NCBI RefSeq assembly: GCF_030272615.1 | Contig: NC_081408.1 | Coordinates: forward strand, 768,446,336-768,510,335 | Origin: Cryptomeria japonica | Lineage: Eukaryota > Streptophyta > Pinopsida > Cupressales > Cupressaceae | Direction of reading: 5' to 3' | DNA: 64,000 nucleotides | Shown here: positions 22,085 through 34,202 of the stretch, piece after piece | Layout: each line of letters begins with the position of its first letter | How positions within the stretch are numbered: position 1 is the first letter of the stretch | Made by a program: the position numbers and the translations under genes | The notes under the pieces: model-generated | What the model was told of the DNA's origin: nothing | The model's input: the letters and a program-made list of their open reading frames with translations, nothing else | The model's database searches: none

Positions 22085-23065
22085 CTCAATGACATAGGAT
22101 ACCCATTGGAGTTTAAGAATGGTATGTGCAAAATCTATGGGAACAAAGGTGAACTGATTGCAATCGGTAAGAAGACTCAAGGTAACCTATTTCACCTGAA
22201 TCCTAAAGTCAAAAACTATTTAATTGCTAAAATGGGATGATTGTTGGCTTTGGCATAGGATATTTTGTTATTTAAATTTTGATAACATTGTTAAAGTGAG
22301 TAAGTCCAAGACAGTGAGAGGTTTGCCTCAGTTGGATGTACTGGTTAATGCTCTATGTAAGGAATGTCGGTTGGGAAAGATGACATCCTCAAATTTTAAG
22401 AGCAAGTCTTTTTCAATGGAACATCTGTTAGATTTGGTTCATATAGACCTCTGTAGACCAACAAAGACTAAAAGTATTCAAGGTGATATATATTTCATGA
22501 TCTTCACTGATGATTGCTCAAGATGATGTGGGTCACATTCTTGAAGGATAAAATAGAAGCATTTGGTAAATTCAAGGCATTGAGAGCCTTAGTTGAAAAG
22601 GAGAGTGGTAAGAAGATAAAGTATCTGAGGACTGATCAACGCAGTGAATTTACTTCTAAGGAGTTCACTAGATATTGGGAAGAGAATGGTATCAAACGAC
22701 AACTTTCTGCACTGAGGATACCACAACAAAATGGTATTGCAGAGAGGAACAATCGATTAGTTGTTGAAGCTACTAGGACGATGTTGATACAAGGAGGTGT
22801 AGCAAAAACCTTTTGGAGAGAAGCTGTCATCACAACTATCTACACAATGAACATGATTTTGGTAAAAAGAGGCAAGGATAAGACTCCTTATGAATACTGG
22901 TATGGTAGATCACCTAATGTTGGTTATTTCAAGATATTTGGTAGCAAATTATTTATTAAGAGAGGTGACTATATTAGTAAGTTTGAGGCTAAAAGTGAAG
23001 AAGGTATATTTCTTAGTTATTCCACCAAGAGTAAAGCCTACAAATGCTACAACAATCGGACATAG
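22085..23065 (+). pseudogene. Copia pre-integrase and integrase core
   Basis: The pre-integrase zinc region is readable at 22224-22526 (LWHRIFCYLNFDNIVK, then CKECRLGKM). The integrase core follows with DLVHIDLC, FTDDCSR, then a frameshift near 22520 and YLRTDQRSEFTS, IPQQNGIAERNNR and EYWYGRSPNVGYFKIFGSK. The catalytic Asp of the second motif (RTD) and the Glu in AERNN are present. It would insert the DNA copy into the genome. Confidence 0.88.
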
Positions 23066-23379
23066 AGAATCATTGAGAGTGTTGATGTTTGAGTGGATGA
23101 GTATCCCAAAGTCTCAGGGGAAGCCAGTGTGGAGAAAATGGATGAAGATCCTTGCATTTTGTTTTTGGAACCAAAACTTGTGAAACCTGTAACCGGTAAA
23201 GTAAATGTTGATGTACGAGTTCAACCGGAATGAGTAGACTCAGAAGAAGATGATGATAATGAAGAAGATTAACCTAAAGAAAATGATCATGTTATTCTAA
23301 GGTATGTGAGACTCAATCACAATCCTGACAAATTTTTTGGAGATAAGGATGCTAGAGTACTAACCCGAAGAAGAATTAG

Positions 23380-24235
23380 AGATAATTCTTGCATGATCTC
23401 CACTATTGAGCCTAGAACTGCTAAGGAAGCATTTGGAGATGATCATTGGGTCAAAGCTATGGAGGAGGAGCTTGATTAAATTGAGAAGAACAATACATGG
23501 ACCCTATTACCCCGAACGGCGAATAAAAATGTGATGGGTACTAAGTGGGTTTTTAGGAACAAGCTACATGAAGATGGTATAGTAGTCCGAAACAAAGCTG
23601 GATTGGTTTGCAAAGGTTATGCACAAGAAGAAGGAGAAGATTATGTTGAGACTTTTGTACCAGTTGCTAGACTGGAAGGTTTCATAACTTTACTGGCTTT
23701 TGTAGGTCATAAGGGATTCAAAGTATATCAGATGGATGTGAAGTCTGCATTTTTGAATGGTATACTGGAAGAAGAAGTATACATTGAGTAGCCAGATGGT
23801 TATGCCTTAACTGATAAAAAAGACATGGTAGGTAAGTTGCACAAGGTGCTATATGGATTAAAGCAAGCACTAAGAGCATGGTATGAAAGACTTCATTCAC
23901 ACCTGATGAAGATAGGTTTTTAGAGAACTAGTGAAGATAGTAACATACATCTCAAATCTGAAGGAGATAAGATACTGGTTAGTGAAGTGTTTGTGGATGA
24001 TATCATATTTGGAGGAAATGATGACATGAGAAATGACTTTGTAAATGAAATGAAAAGTGAGTTTGAAATGTCTCTAGTGGGAGAGATAAAAAAAATCATA
24101 GGTTTGCGAATACAACAAATGAAGAGTGGTATTTTCATTACATAGTCTAAGTATGCGAAAGAGGTATTAAAGACATTTGGTATGAGTGACTGTAAACCAA
24201 TTGGGACACAGGTCAATGATTGGAAAATTGCACTA
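23380..24235 (+). pseudogene. Copia reverse transcriptase
   Basis: Motifs in order: [75 protein letters not shown], and the catalytic box FVDDIIFGG near 23990 with both Asp residues intact. In-frame stops occur (for example TAG after VYIE, and after IGF). Around 24200 the linker to RNase H is shortened and out of frame: GT is followed directly by SMIGKLHYV-type sequence in another frame. Confidence 0.9.
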
Positions 24236-24679
24236 TGTTGTTCACAGCAGATCGAATATAGCTCATGCAGTTGGTCTAGTTGCTAGATTTCAGAAGAATC
24301 CTAAGGAAACACATTTGATAGCAACCAAGAGGATATTTAGATATTTGAAAGGTACTGTTGACTATGGATTATGGTATCCATATGAAGGAAACTTTGACTT
24401 GAAGGTGTATACAAATGCAGATTGGGTAGGTAATGTTGATGATCGGAAAAGCATAACTGGTGGAGCATTCTTTCTGGGAGGAAGACTTGTTTCATGGGGT
24501 AGCAAGAAACAGAGTTGTATTTCATAGTCTACTGCTGAAGCTGAGTATGTTGCTACTTATATGAATTGTACCCAGACTATCTGGATGAGGCACATTTTGG
24601 AAGGTTTCAGGATGAAGTTTACAGAACCTGTAAAGATCTTATGTGATAGTACCAGTGCCATAAATATTTCAAAGAATCG
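24200..24679 (+). pseudogene. Copia RNase H, C-terminally deleted
   Basis: It reads RSMIGKLHYVVHSR, then ATKRIFRYLKGTVDYGLWY, YTNADWVGNVDDRKSITGGA and STAEAEYVATYMN, the Copia RNase H pattern, with one stop before STAEAEY. The protein ends abruptly after CDSTSAINISKN, where sequence jumps straight into the 3' LTR. The usual closing segment is missing. Confidence 0.9.
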
Positions 24680-26090
24680 GTAATGTATTTGTTCTGTTGT
24701 CATTGATGTCAATTAACCGGTAATGCATTTGTTATAATGTTGTTTTGTAACCAGTAGGAAGAGCTAGTGAAAGGAACTGTAACCGGTAGGTAAGTTTGTG
24801 GAGTGAACCGGTATCGCTAAGTATTGGAGAGTTGAACTAGTAAAACCTACCTGTTGTTTTGATAAACCCTAACCGATTAAGTTTCATGAATTGGTTATAT
24901 TGGTTTATGATCTGATGATGAGCGGTAATGATTATGACACGTATGCATATTATATGAGGAAGAGTTTCAAAGTGTTTTTGGCGCGTTGAGTTAATGTTTT
25001 TATCTTGGGAATGAGCAAGTATATTGAATATAATGCAAAGTACGTGATGAGTTATTGAGTTCGATGAAGCGGTGATCAAGGAGCCGTCAAGGCTTTCTTG
25101 AATGATGTGCAAAGATTGTTATGTAATCCAATCGTCATACATGAACTGACTTGTTTGTAATCTCTATGAGAGAATTAGGTTTTTGTTATGTTACCGACCT
25201 AACTGATTTATTTATAAGGTCGATGAGTTGTTTTGTTTAGAGAGTTGGCAAATTTGAATTGAGTGTGTGGTTGTCGAACCAGATGATGTATCTGCAGTTT
25301 GTGTAAAAGAAGATAAGAGCATGAAAAGGATCTGAACAAGCAAGTGTAGTAATATTCTATCAGATCAACAAACTCCTGTTGTTTTCTAACAATTACAATA
25401 GTAAAAGCCCCTAACCGGGTAAGCTCTAACAAGCTTTGTGTTATTCAAATACTTGAACCAGGTGGTCCATTAGCTTGGATTTTAAATCCTTTACCAAGGT
25501 TACTCCTCACAAGGCATTGTTTCTAACAAGGCATTATAGTTAATCCCTTAACCGGGTGGTCCCTAACAGGATCTATTCTTTACAGGACTTTATAAAAGCT
25601 TTAACAGGCTTGGCTCCTAACAAGGCGAACTTCAGAAGAGTTCAGATAGTTATCTTGTGAGTCTCATCTCATTGTGGTTTTTCCCATTTGGGTTTCCACA
25701 TCAAAAATATTGTATCAAGTGGTGAATTTTTTTGTTGTTATGTTTCTATGGTTGAATTGCTTAACTACTTAATCCACTTTGATAAGTCATGTTAATCGAC
25801 AATGATCTAAAATAATGCATTACTTATGTCAAGTAAAAGTATTTTAACATTTGAGAGTTTCAAGTTGTTTACTGTTATTTTTTGTAACAATCAACTGGTT
25901 TATCTTGACATTCTATCCTGACCTAGATATTGTATTTATAGTTCAGTGGTTTAACTTGTCACTTTCAAAGTTTACTTTGAGAAGTTGTTTTTAAGCAAGG
26001 TCAAAGTTTATCAGTTTTTTTATCTGCTATTTCACCCACCCCCCAACTCTCAGTAGTTAACCAGATCCTTATTCTTTCATTATACCATCA
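24680..26090 (+). repeat. 3' LTR of the Copia element, first bases missing
   Basis: It aligns with the 5' LTR from about 19352 on and ends ...TATACCATCA at 26090. Roughly the first 26 bp of the LTR, including TGTTGG, and the polypurine tract are gone. Identity to the 5' LTR is about 93% by eye, with small indels. Confidence 0.9.
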
Positions 26091-26095
26091 GTTTT

Positions 26096-28140
26096 GGTAT
26101 CATTGATTACCATGTAGCTCTATTCATTATACATGGGCATGCGATGGTACCATTCCATGAGTAGTGGCTTGGGCATTTGTTTATCCACTTTCATATGTTT
26201 GCTTTTTGTTTTTGCAAGCATCTCTTGAGTTCTTTTAGCTAGATACCTTTTTTTTCTTTGCAATTTTATGTTAGGAAAATGTGTAAAGGAGAGTTTGTTT
26301 ATCTTTTGTAGTCTTTAGTTTGTTTGTCCATATATTCATTCGACCTTGACATCGATATATGTAGATTGTTCCTTTTTGGTTCATGAATCTTAAACTAGGG
26401 CTTTTATACTTTAAAAAAGTTTTTTTGTTTTAAAATTTAATATTAAAATTAATTTATTAGTTAATAATGTGATAAATAATTAATTTTAAATTAATTAAAT
26501 AATAAATATTATTTAATAATTTAATTATGACATATTAATAAACTTAAAATAATATTTTTTAATAGATTAAGATATTGTGATTAACAACATGAAGTCTTAC
26601 AAAAATTAATTAATATAGATGATTTTAGTGTTTACATTTTTTTTAAAATTAAAATTTTATAAATATTTTTCTACTAATATATTTTTATATTTCAAAAATA
26701 TATTATTATAAAATATTTTAAAAATTAACTATTATTGTCTAATATGTGAATAGATCATTATTGTCTTATATGTGAATAAATCAATTATTTTTTATTAATG
26801 GTAAAATAGGTTTTCAAGGGACCTAAAACCATGTACTAACAGATTTAGCCGGTATTCAAAACCCTTGAAAAGAACATTGCTAAAAGAAAAAACACATGCA
26901 AACATCACCCAACAAACAACAAAACAAGCAAGTTTTGAAGGGCATCTAAAACCATAAATGATAGCAGGTTTCAAAGGGTACCTAAAACCTTAAACAAAAC
27001 ACTAAAGGAGCAAAAGATGGAAACTAAACCATCTTTGAAACCTTCCAACCACTATGATCACCCTTAACCAAGAAATGGGAAGATTTATAGATATTAGGTC
27101 ATGCTTTAGTAAACCTCTTTTCCTACGTTACACAACCACCCAAGATATACCATCCTTAGAATGTAAAGACCATGAAGAGGTAGGAGGGCAATTACCCTAG
27201 ATCATATGTTAATGTGCTTTTATCTAAAATAAAAAAATTGTGTTTTGTAATGTTAAAGTATAAATTTTATAATTGAATATATTTTGAAAAATGAAGTATT
27301 AATCTAAGTGACTCTAAAGATTTAGCTCTTATTCATTCTTCACACCAATCCAAAAAATCATTAAATGGTCAATATATAAATTAAATGGTGAAGACTTCAG
27401 TCTTTCACAATATAAAAATTTGTCATTATTACATGTGTATTCATTTGAATTCTTTAATAAAATGTGTCATTAAATTACCAATTAATCCCCAAAATTTTAT
27501 TGATAATTAACCAATTAATCAATGCCTAGATGTGAGAAATTTTGTGTTACTAATTTAAATACATCTATGAATCAATTTAGTGGATGCTAGATAGGGGTCA
27601 ATTAGTAGCGGCTATATAGCCATAAAAATCACCAGGAATACATGTATAAAAAAGTGCATTGGGTGATGTTCCTCTTATATATCTTACTATTTATAAGGTT
27701 GCATAGCCAAATTATGTGGCCAAAATTTATGGTATCCATGTGGCAAAATATTTTTGGCAAGGAAACAACACTACACTGTAGTCACCCATGTGGCCTACAT
27801 GAATTACTTATTGTAGCATCATAAATTTTCATTGGGCCAATTTACACCTCATGTTTTTGCCCCTGCTTTAGTGTTTCTCCCTCTCATCTCTTATCCGGGT
27901 CCATTTAGTTCCTCAACTCCAATTTTAATGCCAAACACCTACCAAATGACTCTCTGGAGGGGTGTCCTCTCTAGGCCTAAATTTTGGTCCCTGATTGAGG
28001 ATGACCAGGGTGCCCAATTCCCTGGTCCCCCTCAATGGGGCCCAATTTTCAAGTGGAGGTTGGGACCCACCTCTCTAGCAAGAAATAAAATAGGTGGCTC
28101 CATATGACCGTTGGAGGTCGGCCTAATTGATAAATTGATC
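26096..28140. other. AT-rich noncoding stretch
   Basis: 26400-26800 is extremely AT-rich. Between 26810 and 27000 the phrase TTTTGAAGGG or TTTCAAGGG with CTAAAACC recurs three times. 27830-28110 is richer in G and C and has a 91-codon open frame, but its protein looks random. I see no gene. Confidence 0.45.
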
Positions 28141-30910
28141 TAGATCCTCATATATAAAGACATTTGATCAACCTAATTTCATCCAAGCATAAGTATTCGA
28201 CCTAAAGCATTCAAACATTAGGTAGATTGAGAGTTTAGTTTTGTTATAGTAAATGAGTAGTTCTCCAAACCCATACAATTCAGGGTCATTACTAACTTTG
28301 TAGTTAGTCCCTCTACTCACCAAAGGCAAGTAGTTGTGGATGAAATGAGAAATCTGGTGTACTTTCTTTTTCAAGGAATGTGTCTAGAACTTCTGTAAAG
28401 GATGTGATGGATATGGTGTTGGTGATATAGTATTTTGACATAATGAAAGAGATTGGAGTAGATTCTAAGTCTTCAAGAATATTTATACACCCATGGACTT
28501 GGTGCCCAAGAATATTAATCATGCAATCATAGTCATCTTTTCTTCACTTGGTAATAGATCGTCCAATTTGCCACCATTTTTACTTCTATAATGGTCATCA
28601 TCATTGATGATCACCATCATATCCACCACCAAAGCCTAAGTATGAGCTAGGCTTGTATCCTCCAGATGAAGAAAGGGTACCATATTTATCTCTATTGGAT
28701 ACCACATGTCTCATTTCTTATACTTCTTCTTGTTTTTGGATTTGATGTATTAATTTTTTTTTGCATCAATTGATGTTTTGGATCACACTCTACAATCACA
28801 TTTTTCGACTGCTTGAGCTCTCTAACATCTCGATGATGGATTAGAGAGTGTGATACAGAATGTTGATGCAAAAAAAATGAACACAATCAAACCCTAAAAC
28901 AACAAGAAGTTACAATATGAATTGTGAAAAACTGATATCTTTAATCACTTCTTGTATTTTATCTTTGTCATTGAAAAGAGAGAATATTCTAATCCTTCTT
29001 TCTCACATCGATTTCCCAATCCTTTCTATTAGGTTCAAAAAAATTAAAATCTTAAAATGTGGAGATCGGGAAGGTGTGTTCATCAACATGTTTGGATCCA
29101 TTTGCCACTATATATTCCAAAACAGTCAATGCATTATAAATATAACACCAAATTCCTAGTATCACCGATCCTTATGAGAGAACACCCATAACCATTTGGA
29201 TTTATTTGAAATTCCTTGTAGTTGAGCAATCTTGGCCATAACTGTCCCAAGGTTCATTGCTTGTTGCAGTAAGTACCTTCTATTCGATTTCATGTTCTTT
29301 TTAGCTATCTACTATTCTGGTGATGATCACACTGATCACAGAGTATGGTATGAAACATTGATACAAAAAATTCTTACACAATAGAACCCATTAAAAACAA
29401 AAACTTCAATATCTTTAATCCAAAACTTTAAATAAATCCATTTTAGATATAGAAGTCCACAATAAACTCATTTAAGAATTTTGTCGAATAATTGGCTTGC
29501 ATCTTCAATCCTTCTGTATTTATTTAGAATACATGTCAAGCAGTGAACTAGCAAGATCAACATTTAGGTAAAGTTTGATCATAACCATATATGCATGAAT
29601 TTATCCTTCTTCTAATACGATAAAATTTCCAGCACATTCATAGAGAGTGCTCTTCCAAAAGTATCATGTCTTCCTTGTGCATTTAATGGAACGTCTTCCA
29701 TGAATTCTTCACCATACCCATGACCTGCACATCCTAAAATCATAGGATTAGTATTATTTTTTGATTAATGTTTAAGATCATATTATGATCTATCATTAAG
29801 ATAATTAGATAAATTATTTTAGAATTTTGTGAATTTAAGTATTGTATAATTTGAAAAAGATTCAACAAAATGAAAATAACAAATGTCAATTTTTTTGATA
29901 AATAACCTTATCAACTTCTTGAATCAAAATATTCAAAGTATCTGTTTGTATTACTATTTGTATTTTATATTTCTTCTTTCAATAAAAAAGCAAGTATCTG
30001 GACTACATGGTTTGAGCCCATTGTTTGAGAGGAATTGAAGCCTATTTTGGCATCAATAGTCCAAGATACTGACGTAAGTCAAGTCTCAATGCCTGTCATA
30101 TTCAAAAGAAAGTATATCATGATAGAAGTGCCCAAAAATTTGGTATTCCTTATCAAGATGACTAAACATCAATTATCCTAGTGGCAATTCCTAGTTATGT
30201 GGAGTTCAATTTTTCTTCACATGGCTAGGCATAAAGGGCAATCCTGGTGAATAGTTTTGGGAGCATCTTTCAGGACAGTAATGGATGCCATCTTTTTTTA
30301 TTGTTAAGTAATTGGTGAATGAATTAAGGTTTTCAAATAGTGTATGAGATCTATAGATAGTTAACAATAGAGATAAGTATAAAAGATAAACAAATAAACA
30401 AGATAAACAAATAAACAGACTGTCAAGATGAAATGATCAACAATCTTTATTATCCTCTCTTTTGTATATGTTGTCATTTATATTAGGTCTGTATTTAAAT
30501 AATATTATGAAGGCTCTCAGCTCATGGTTGTTTCTATCATTTCATTGTGATCTCTAATTCTCAGTACCAATAGATAAATTTTTTTAAGAAGATGACACTA
30601 GATATGTTTGAAGATTATTTTGGAAATTAAGATAATATTACATAAATTTGTTTCTTCTTAAATGTTATCTTTTTCCAAAAGTTATATTTGACTGATTAAT
30701 AGACTAGTTAATGTAGTCTTAAATATCACTTGGTGTTGTTTACTACATAAAATTAAATGTTTTTAAGGTGGATGTTTTTGGTTGAATTTCTCAATCTATA
30801 ACACAAATTATTCTTTGATGTGACCAATACAAATGTTTGTTCTTGTAATATCTTCTTCATTTGTGGTAAAATAAACAACATCAATTAATAAGTAAATAAA
30901 AATCAATTAA
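28141..30910. other. noncoding stretch with hairpin repeats
   Basis: The only clear structures are the inverted-repeat block at 28738-28895 and a related arm at 29320-29395. Short minus-strand open frames at 28168-28522 read in a protein-like way but match nothing I recognise. From 29400 to 30900 I see nothing beyond AT-rich sequence. Confidence 0.45.
28738..28895. repeat. MITE-like inverted repeat
   Basis: A left arm of about 50 bp (TTTGATG, then TTTTTTGCATCAA, ending GGATCACACTCT) pairs with the right arm (AGAGTGTGATACAG, then TTGATGCAAAAAAA, ending CAATCAAACC). The loop is about 60 bp. The blocks at 18446-18534 and 29320-29395 share the same arm words. No target duplication was established, so the transposon class is open. 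Confidence 0.6.
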
Positions 30911-30912
30911 AC

Positions 30913-30945
<33 letters not shown>

Positions 30946-31003
30946 TGTATGCTTGTATGCATGTATATGTGTCTGTGTATGTCTTTGTATGTGTGTGTGT
31001 GTA

Positions 31004-31044
<41 letters not shown>

Positions 31045-31181
31045 GTTTATGTTTATATATTTGTGTGTGTGTGTGTATACATATATATGTATATATACAT
31101 ATACATGTATACATATATACATATATATATATACATATATGTATACATGTATATATACATATACATATATACATAATTGAG
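30911..31181. repeat. microsatellite, TATG/TGTG/TATACA
   Basis: About ten copies of ATGT are followed by GTGTAT-type repeats and then TATACA-type repeats up to the LTR of T2. The same TATACATG sequence continues at 50309-50365 on the other side, so T2 lies within one microsatellite. The open frames it creates are artefacts. Confidence 0.95.
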
Positions 31182-32421
31182 ATCAAATGACCTACATACC
31201 AATGAGACTCTTGCTGCAAGTATAAACTTAGTTAGACTAGTTTAACTTCCCAAGGGGTGTCCCATTGTTCTCTATCTCATAGGATCCCTAAAGCCAATGT
31301 TTTTCTCTCAGATCATTGGGCAAATGACTTAGGAATGACAACCACAAGAACAAGTGATATTGTGATCTATATGCATGAATGCATTCTAAGATCTAAATGA
31401 TAGTTGAAACTAGGATGATTAAGCTAATATGAAGATAGTGATATGATAAAGAGATTAACAAATTATCCTAACATGATATACTAGTCTAGCATGAGTATTC
31501 TATGGTATGAAACTGCTTCAAAATGCTATGATGATATTCTGACAAACAAAGGCTAAAATGTTTAGTAAATTAGACTATAATGTGGATACATGAAGCTTGG
31601 ATCCCCAAGAATGAGGAATGTGAGCTCTATTTATAGAGAAAGTAGGGCAATGGATGGTTAAGATTCAATAATCTTAACAATGGCTATGATTGAAAGTTAT
31701 AAATCCATGTTTACAATTTTCACCAATGTAAATGGTGACAATTGTCAACAAGAGATTGCTTGAGAAGAGATGGTGGTTACCTTAGGAGGTAAGGTTGAGT
31801 TAACCATTAGTGGGGGACAAATTTGTAAGATTCTCTTCAAATTTGGGGAAGTTTTGTTGGATAAATAAAGTCTTTTATTCATTTAAAAGACTTTCTTCCA
31901 AATTTGGGGAAGGGATATGATTAAGTGGGTTAAGACTTAATTGATTAGGGTTAGATGGGTTCTAGAAGGAAATTAATCATGCAAGTGGATATGTTAGGAG
32001 AGGTCAAGTGGGAGAAAATAGGATTTCAATTAAAATAAAATTGATTTATTTCAACTAAAATAGATGCAACTTGCATAAATACAAGTGGGGGATTTTTATA
32101 AATAAATTTGATTTATTTATATGCAAGGGTCAATTTAATTAAATGCAAATTTAATTAAAAGAGAGAAAGGGTATTTAATTAAATAAAGTGATTTATTTAA
32201 TTAAAGGCTAGAAAAAGATTTAATCAAACCTTAGTTTAATTAATAGGGTAGGCTAGAAGAAATGGATTTATGTGAATTGAATTAAATAAATTGAATAATT
32301 CATTTAATCAAATAAATGAAAATGAAAAAATTAATTAAATAAAATTTAATCAATAAGGGGATGTGTTTTAAATAAATATTAAATATTTATTTAGGAAGGT
32401 GGTCAGATTTATACGTCTACA
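31182..32421 (-). repeat. 3' LTR of T2 (LTR D)
   Basis: Read minus, it begins TGTAGACGTATAAATCTGAC at 32421. A TATAAATAG box lies at 31635-31627. It matches LTR E to about 31182. The last 40 or so bases of the LTR, present in LTR E at 49006-49045, are absent here and microsatellite follows instead. Confidence 0.9.
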
Positions 32422-32436
32422 TTTTGCCCCTCTTTG
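32422..32436 (-). promoter_or_regulatory. polypurine tract of T2
   Basis: Read minus, CAAAGAGGGGCAAAA abuts the TGTAGACG start of the 3' LTR. It would prime plus-strand DNA synthesis. Confidence 0.85.
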
Positions 32437-32985
32437 AAGTGACATGTGTGCACATGTTGATTCAAAGAAAATCGTTGGATATACTTGCCAAAATTTGATT
32501 GATATGTTATTGTGTACCAAATGGTCAATATGATGCCTCAGATGTAGATTTGATAAATGATATCGATGATGCCCCCTCAGGAGATGAATCAAGGGGTTGT
32601 GCAAAATTTTTGTCAAATTTGTGATTGGTCGGTTTAATTGCAATATGATAATGTGGATGTTGTCGGATACGCAAGTTGATTCATCTCTCAAAAAAGATGT
32701 GGATAAGGTTAATGAAAAAAAAGAAGTGGAAAAAGATGCCCCACTGATTAACCCTAATTTTTGTTTTACCCTATTAAAAGGTACAAAGTGATTTTGAAAA
32801 GTCATTTGCACACTTGTCTTTTGTGAAGGTGACATTTGGAGCTCTGACCATGATGTTGTTCCCATACTCATCTCACTAATTCGAGTGTGTCAGGTGACAT
32901 CAGAGACCCACCACGTATGGCCCACTAGTAAGTGGTTCGAACCCCTATCTTGTTTTATTGTTTTTGTCGATTTTGGTCATGTTTT
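32437..32985. other. T2 3' region, no gene recognised
   Basis: The open frames here (32368-32871 minus, 32597-32791 plus) have no recognisable motif; the first runs into the LTR. The plus strand may be the upstream region of the antisense PMD gene. Confidence 0.4.
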
Positions 32986-32989
32986 TATT

Positions 32990-33480
32990 TTTTTGGGTTG
33001 GGTTTTTCATGTTTTAGCATGTAGGGTCTGTCTTTTAGCACATACGACAAAAACATTAGCACGTAGGAAATCGTAGCTAGGTTTAGCAGCTATGTGTCAA
33101 TGGTTAGCACATTCGGTGGGTAGGTTAGTGCGTGAGGTCGGTTTAGTGCATAGGGTTAATAGTGTAGCACTTTCGATAGGTAAGTTAGCGCATGAGGGTG
33201 TTGGGTCAAAACGTTAGCGCATGTGGTCTATATAATAGCATGTAGTCATGTTTTAGCACATAGGGTATGTTGGATAACACATAGGGTGTCTCAGTAAATG
33301 CATAGGTTGAGTGACCATGTGGGGGAAATAGGCTAGCGCATAGGGAGTTTATTTTAGCGCATGATAATAGAATAGCACAGTGGGATTGTTTGCTAGGGCA
33401 TTCATGTGAAATATTAGCACATAAGGGGTAGTTGAGTGCTTTGAAGCCCTGTTTTAGCACGTAGGACAAAAAGGTTGGAA
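32990..33480 (+). repeat. TTAGCGCATAGG motif array upstream of the PMD gene
   Basis: About 18 imperfect units at irregular 20-30 bp spacing vary around TTTTAGCACATAGGG and GTTAGCGCATGAGGG, all in plus orientation. The leader arrays of the same element (47050-47540 and 48690-48905) have the same TTAGCGCAT word on the minus strand. Each array therefore reads in the sense direction of the gene it precedes. Confidence 0.8.
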
Positions 33481-33529
33481 AAAATTGCATTTGAAAATGC
33501 ATCGTGAGTTCGATGAATTGGATAGCTTG

Positions 33530-33840
33530 TGTAAATGTTGATATGGGTCTGTCGGTTTGCTTGATATGGGTCGTGATTCGATGTGGGTCCTATTTTCATT
33601 ATGATATCTGATTCTGATATGTTGCTAGATGTCGATATGAGTCTGTGTTCAATATGGGTCAAGTTGTCGATATGGATCATTTGTCGATATGGGTCAAGTT
33701 GTCTATATGGATCATTTGTCGATTTGGGTCAAGTTGTTGGTATGGATCATTTGTCGATATGGATCATGTTGTCGATATGGATCAAGATGTCGATATGGAT
33801 CAATTTGTCGATATGAGTCACTGATTGTGTTATGATGCGT
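33530..33840 (+). repeat. minisatellite, TGTCGATATGGATCA
   Basis: About a dozen units of 18-22 bp vary around GTCGATATGGGTCAAGTT. More diverged GATATG-rich sequence continues to about 34190. It lies between the motif array and the PMD gene. Confidence 0.85.
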
Positions 33841-34202
33841 GATTTTGATATGTTGTTGGATTTTGATATGATTCTCGATCGATTGAATGATCTTTGATAT
33901 GATACTTGCATGATTGATGTGAAATGTGATTTCGTTATGGGTCTTAGATATGGAGCAATGATTTTGTTGTACTGATATGATGTTGATATGAATTTCTTTG
34001 ATATGATGCTTCATTTGATATGGTTCATGATGCCCTGCTATGGTTCACTGATTGGTTGATGAGTCCTGATAGGATGCACTGATATGGTTCATTGATATGT
34101 TGTTGATATGATACTGCTGATATGATTCATTGTTGAGTTGATGTGTTTTTGATAAATTTGATGGAATCAAGAACTGATGATGGATATGTGTTTGATTTGC
34201 AG

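Larger units (their letters stand above)
19326..26090 (+). mobile_element. Ty1/Copia element, 6.8 kb, with target duplication
   Basis: Order: 5' LTR, tRNA-Met primer site, gag, zinc knuckle, protease, integrase, RT, RNase H, 3' LTR, i.e. the Copia order with integrase before RT. The target duplication GTTTT is perfect (19321-19325 and 26091-26095). The reading frame changes at least four times and several in-frame stops exist, so the element is dead. The end of RNase H, the polypurine tract and the first bases of the 3' LTR are deleted. Confidence 0.95.

Noticed and set aside
27832-28107. 91-codon open frame in GC-richer DNA
   Set aside because: No recognisable motif, no homologous copy in the window, composition like its surroundings.
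28168-28522. Minus-strand open frames of 68-69 codons that read somewhat protein-like
   Set aside because: They could be a fragment of an unknown gene, but there is no recognisable domain and the frames do not join without shifts.
30881-31219. Overlapping open frames of 70-112 codons in the microsatellite
   Set aside because: They are Tyr/Ile/Cys/Val and His/Thr repeats produced by TATG/TGTG/TATACA repeats on both strands.
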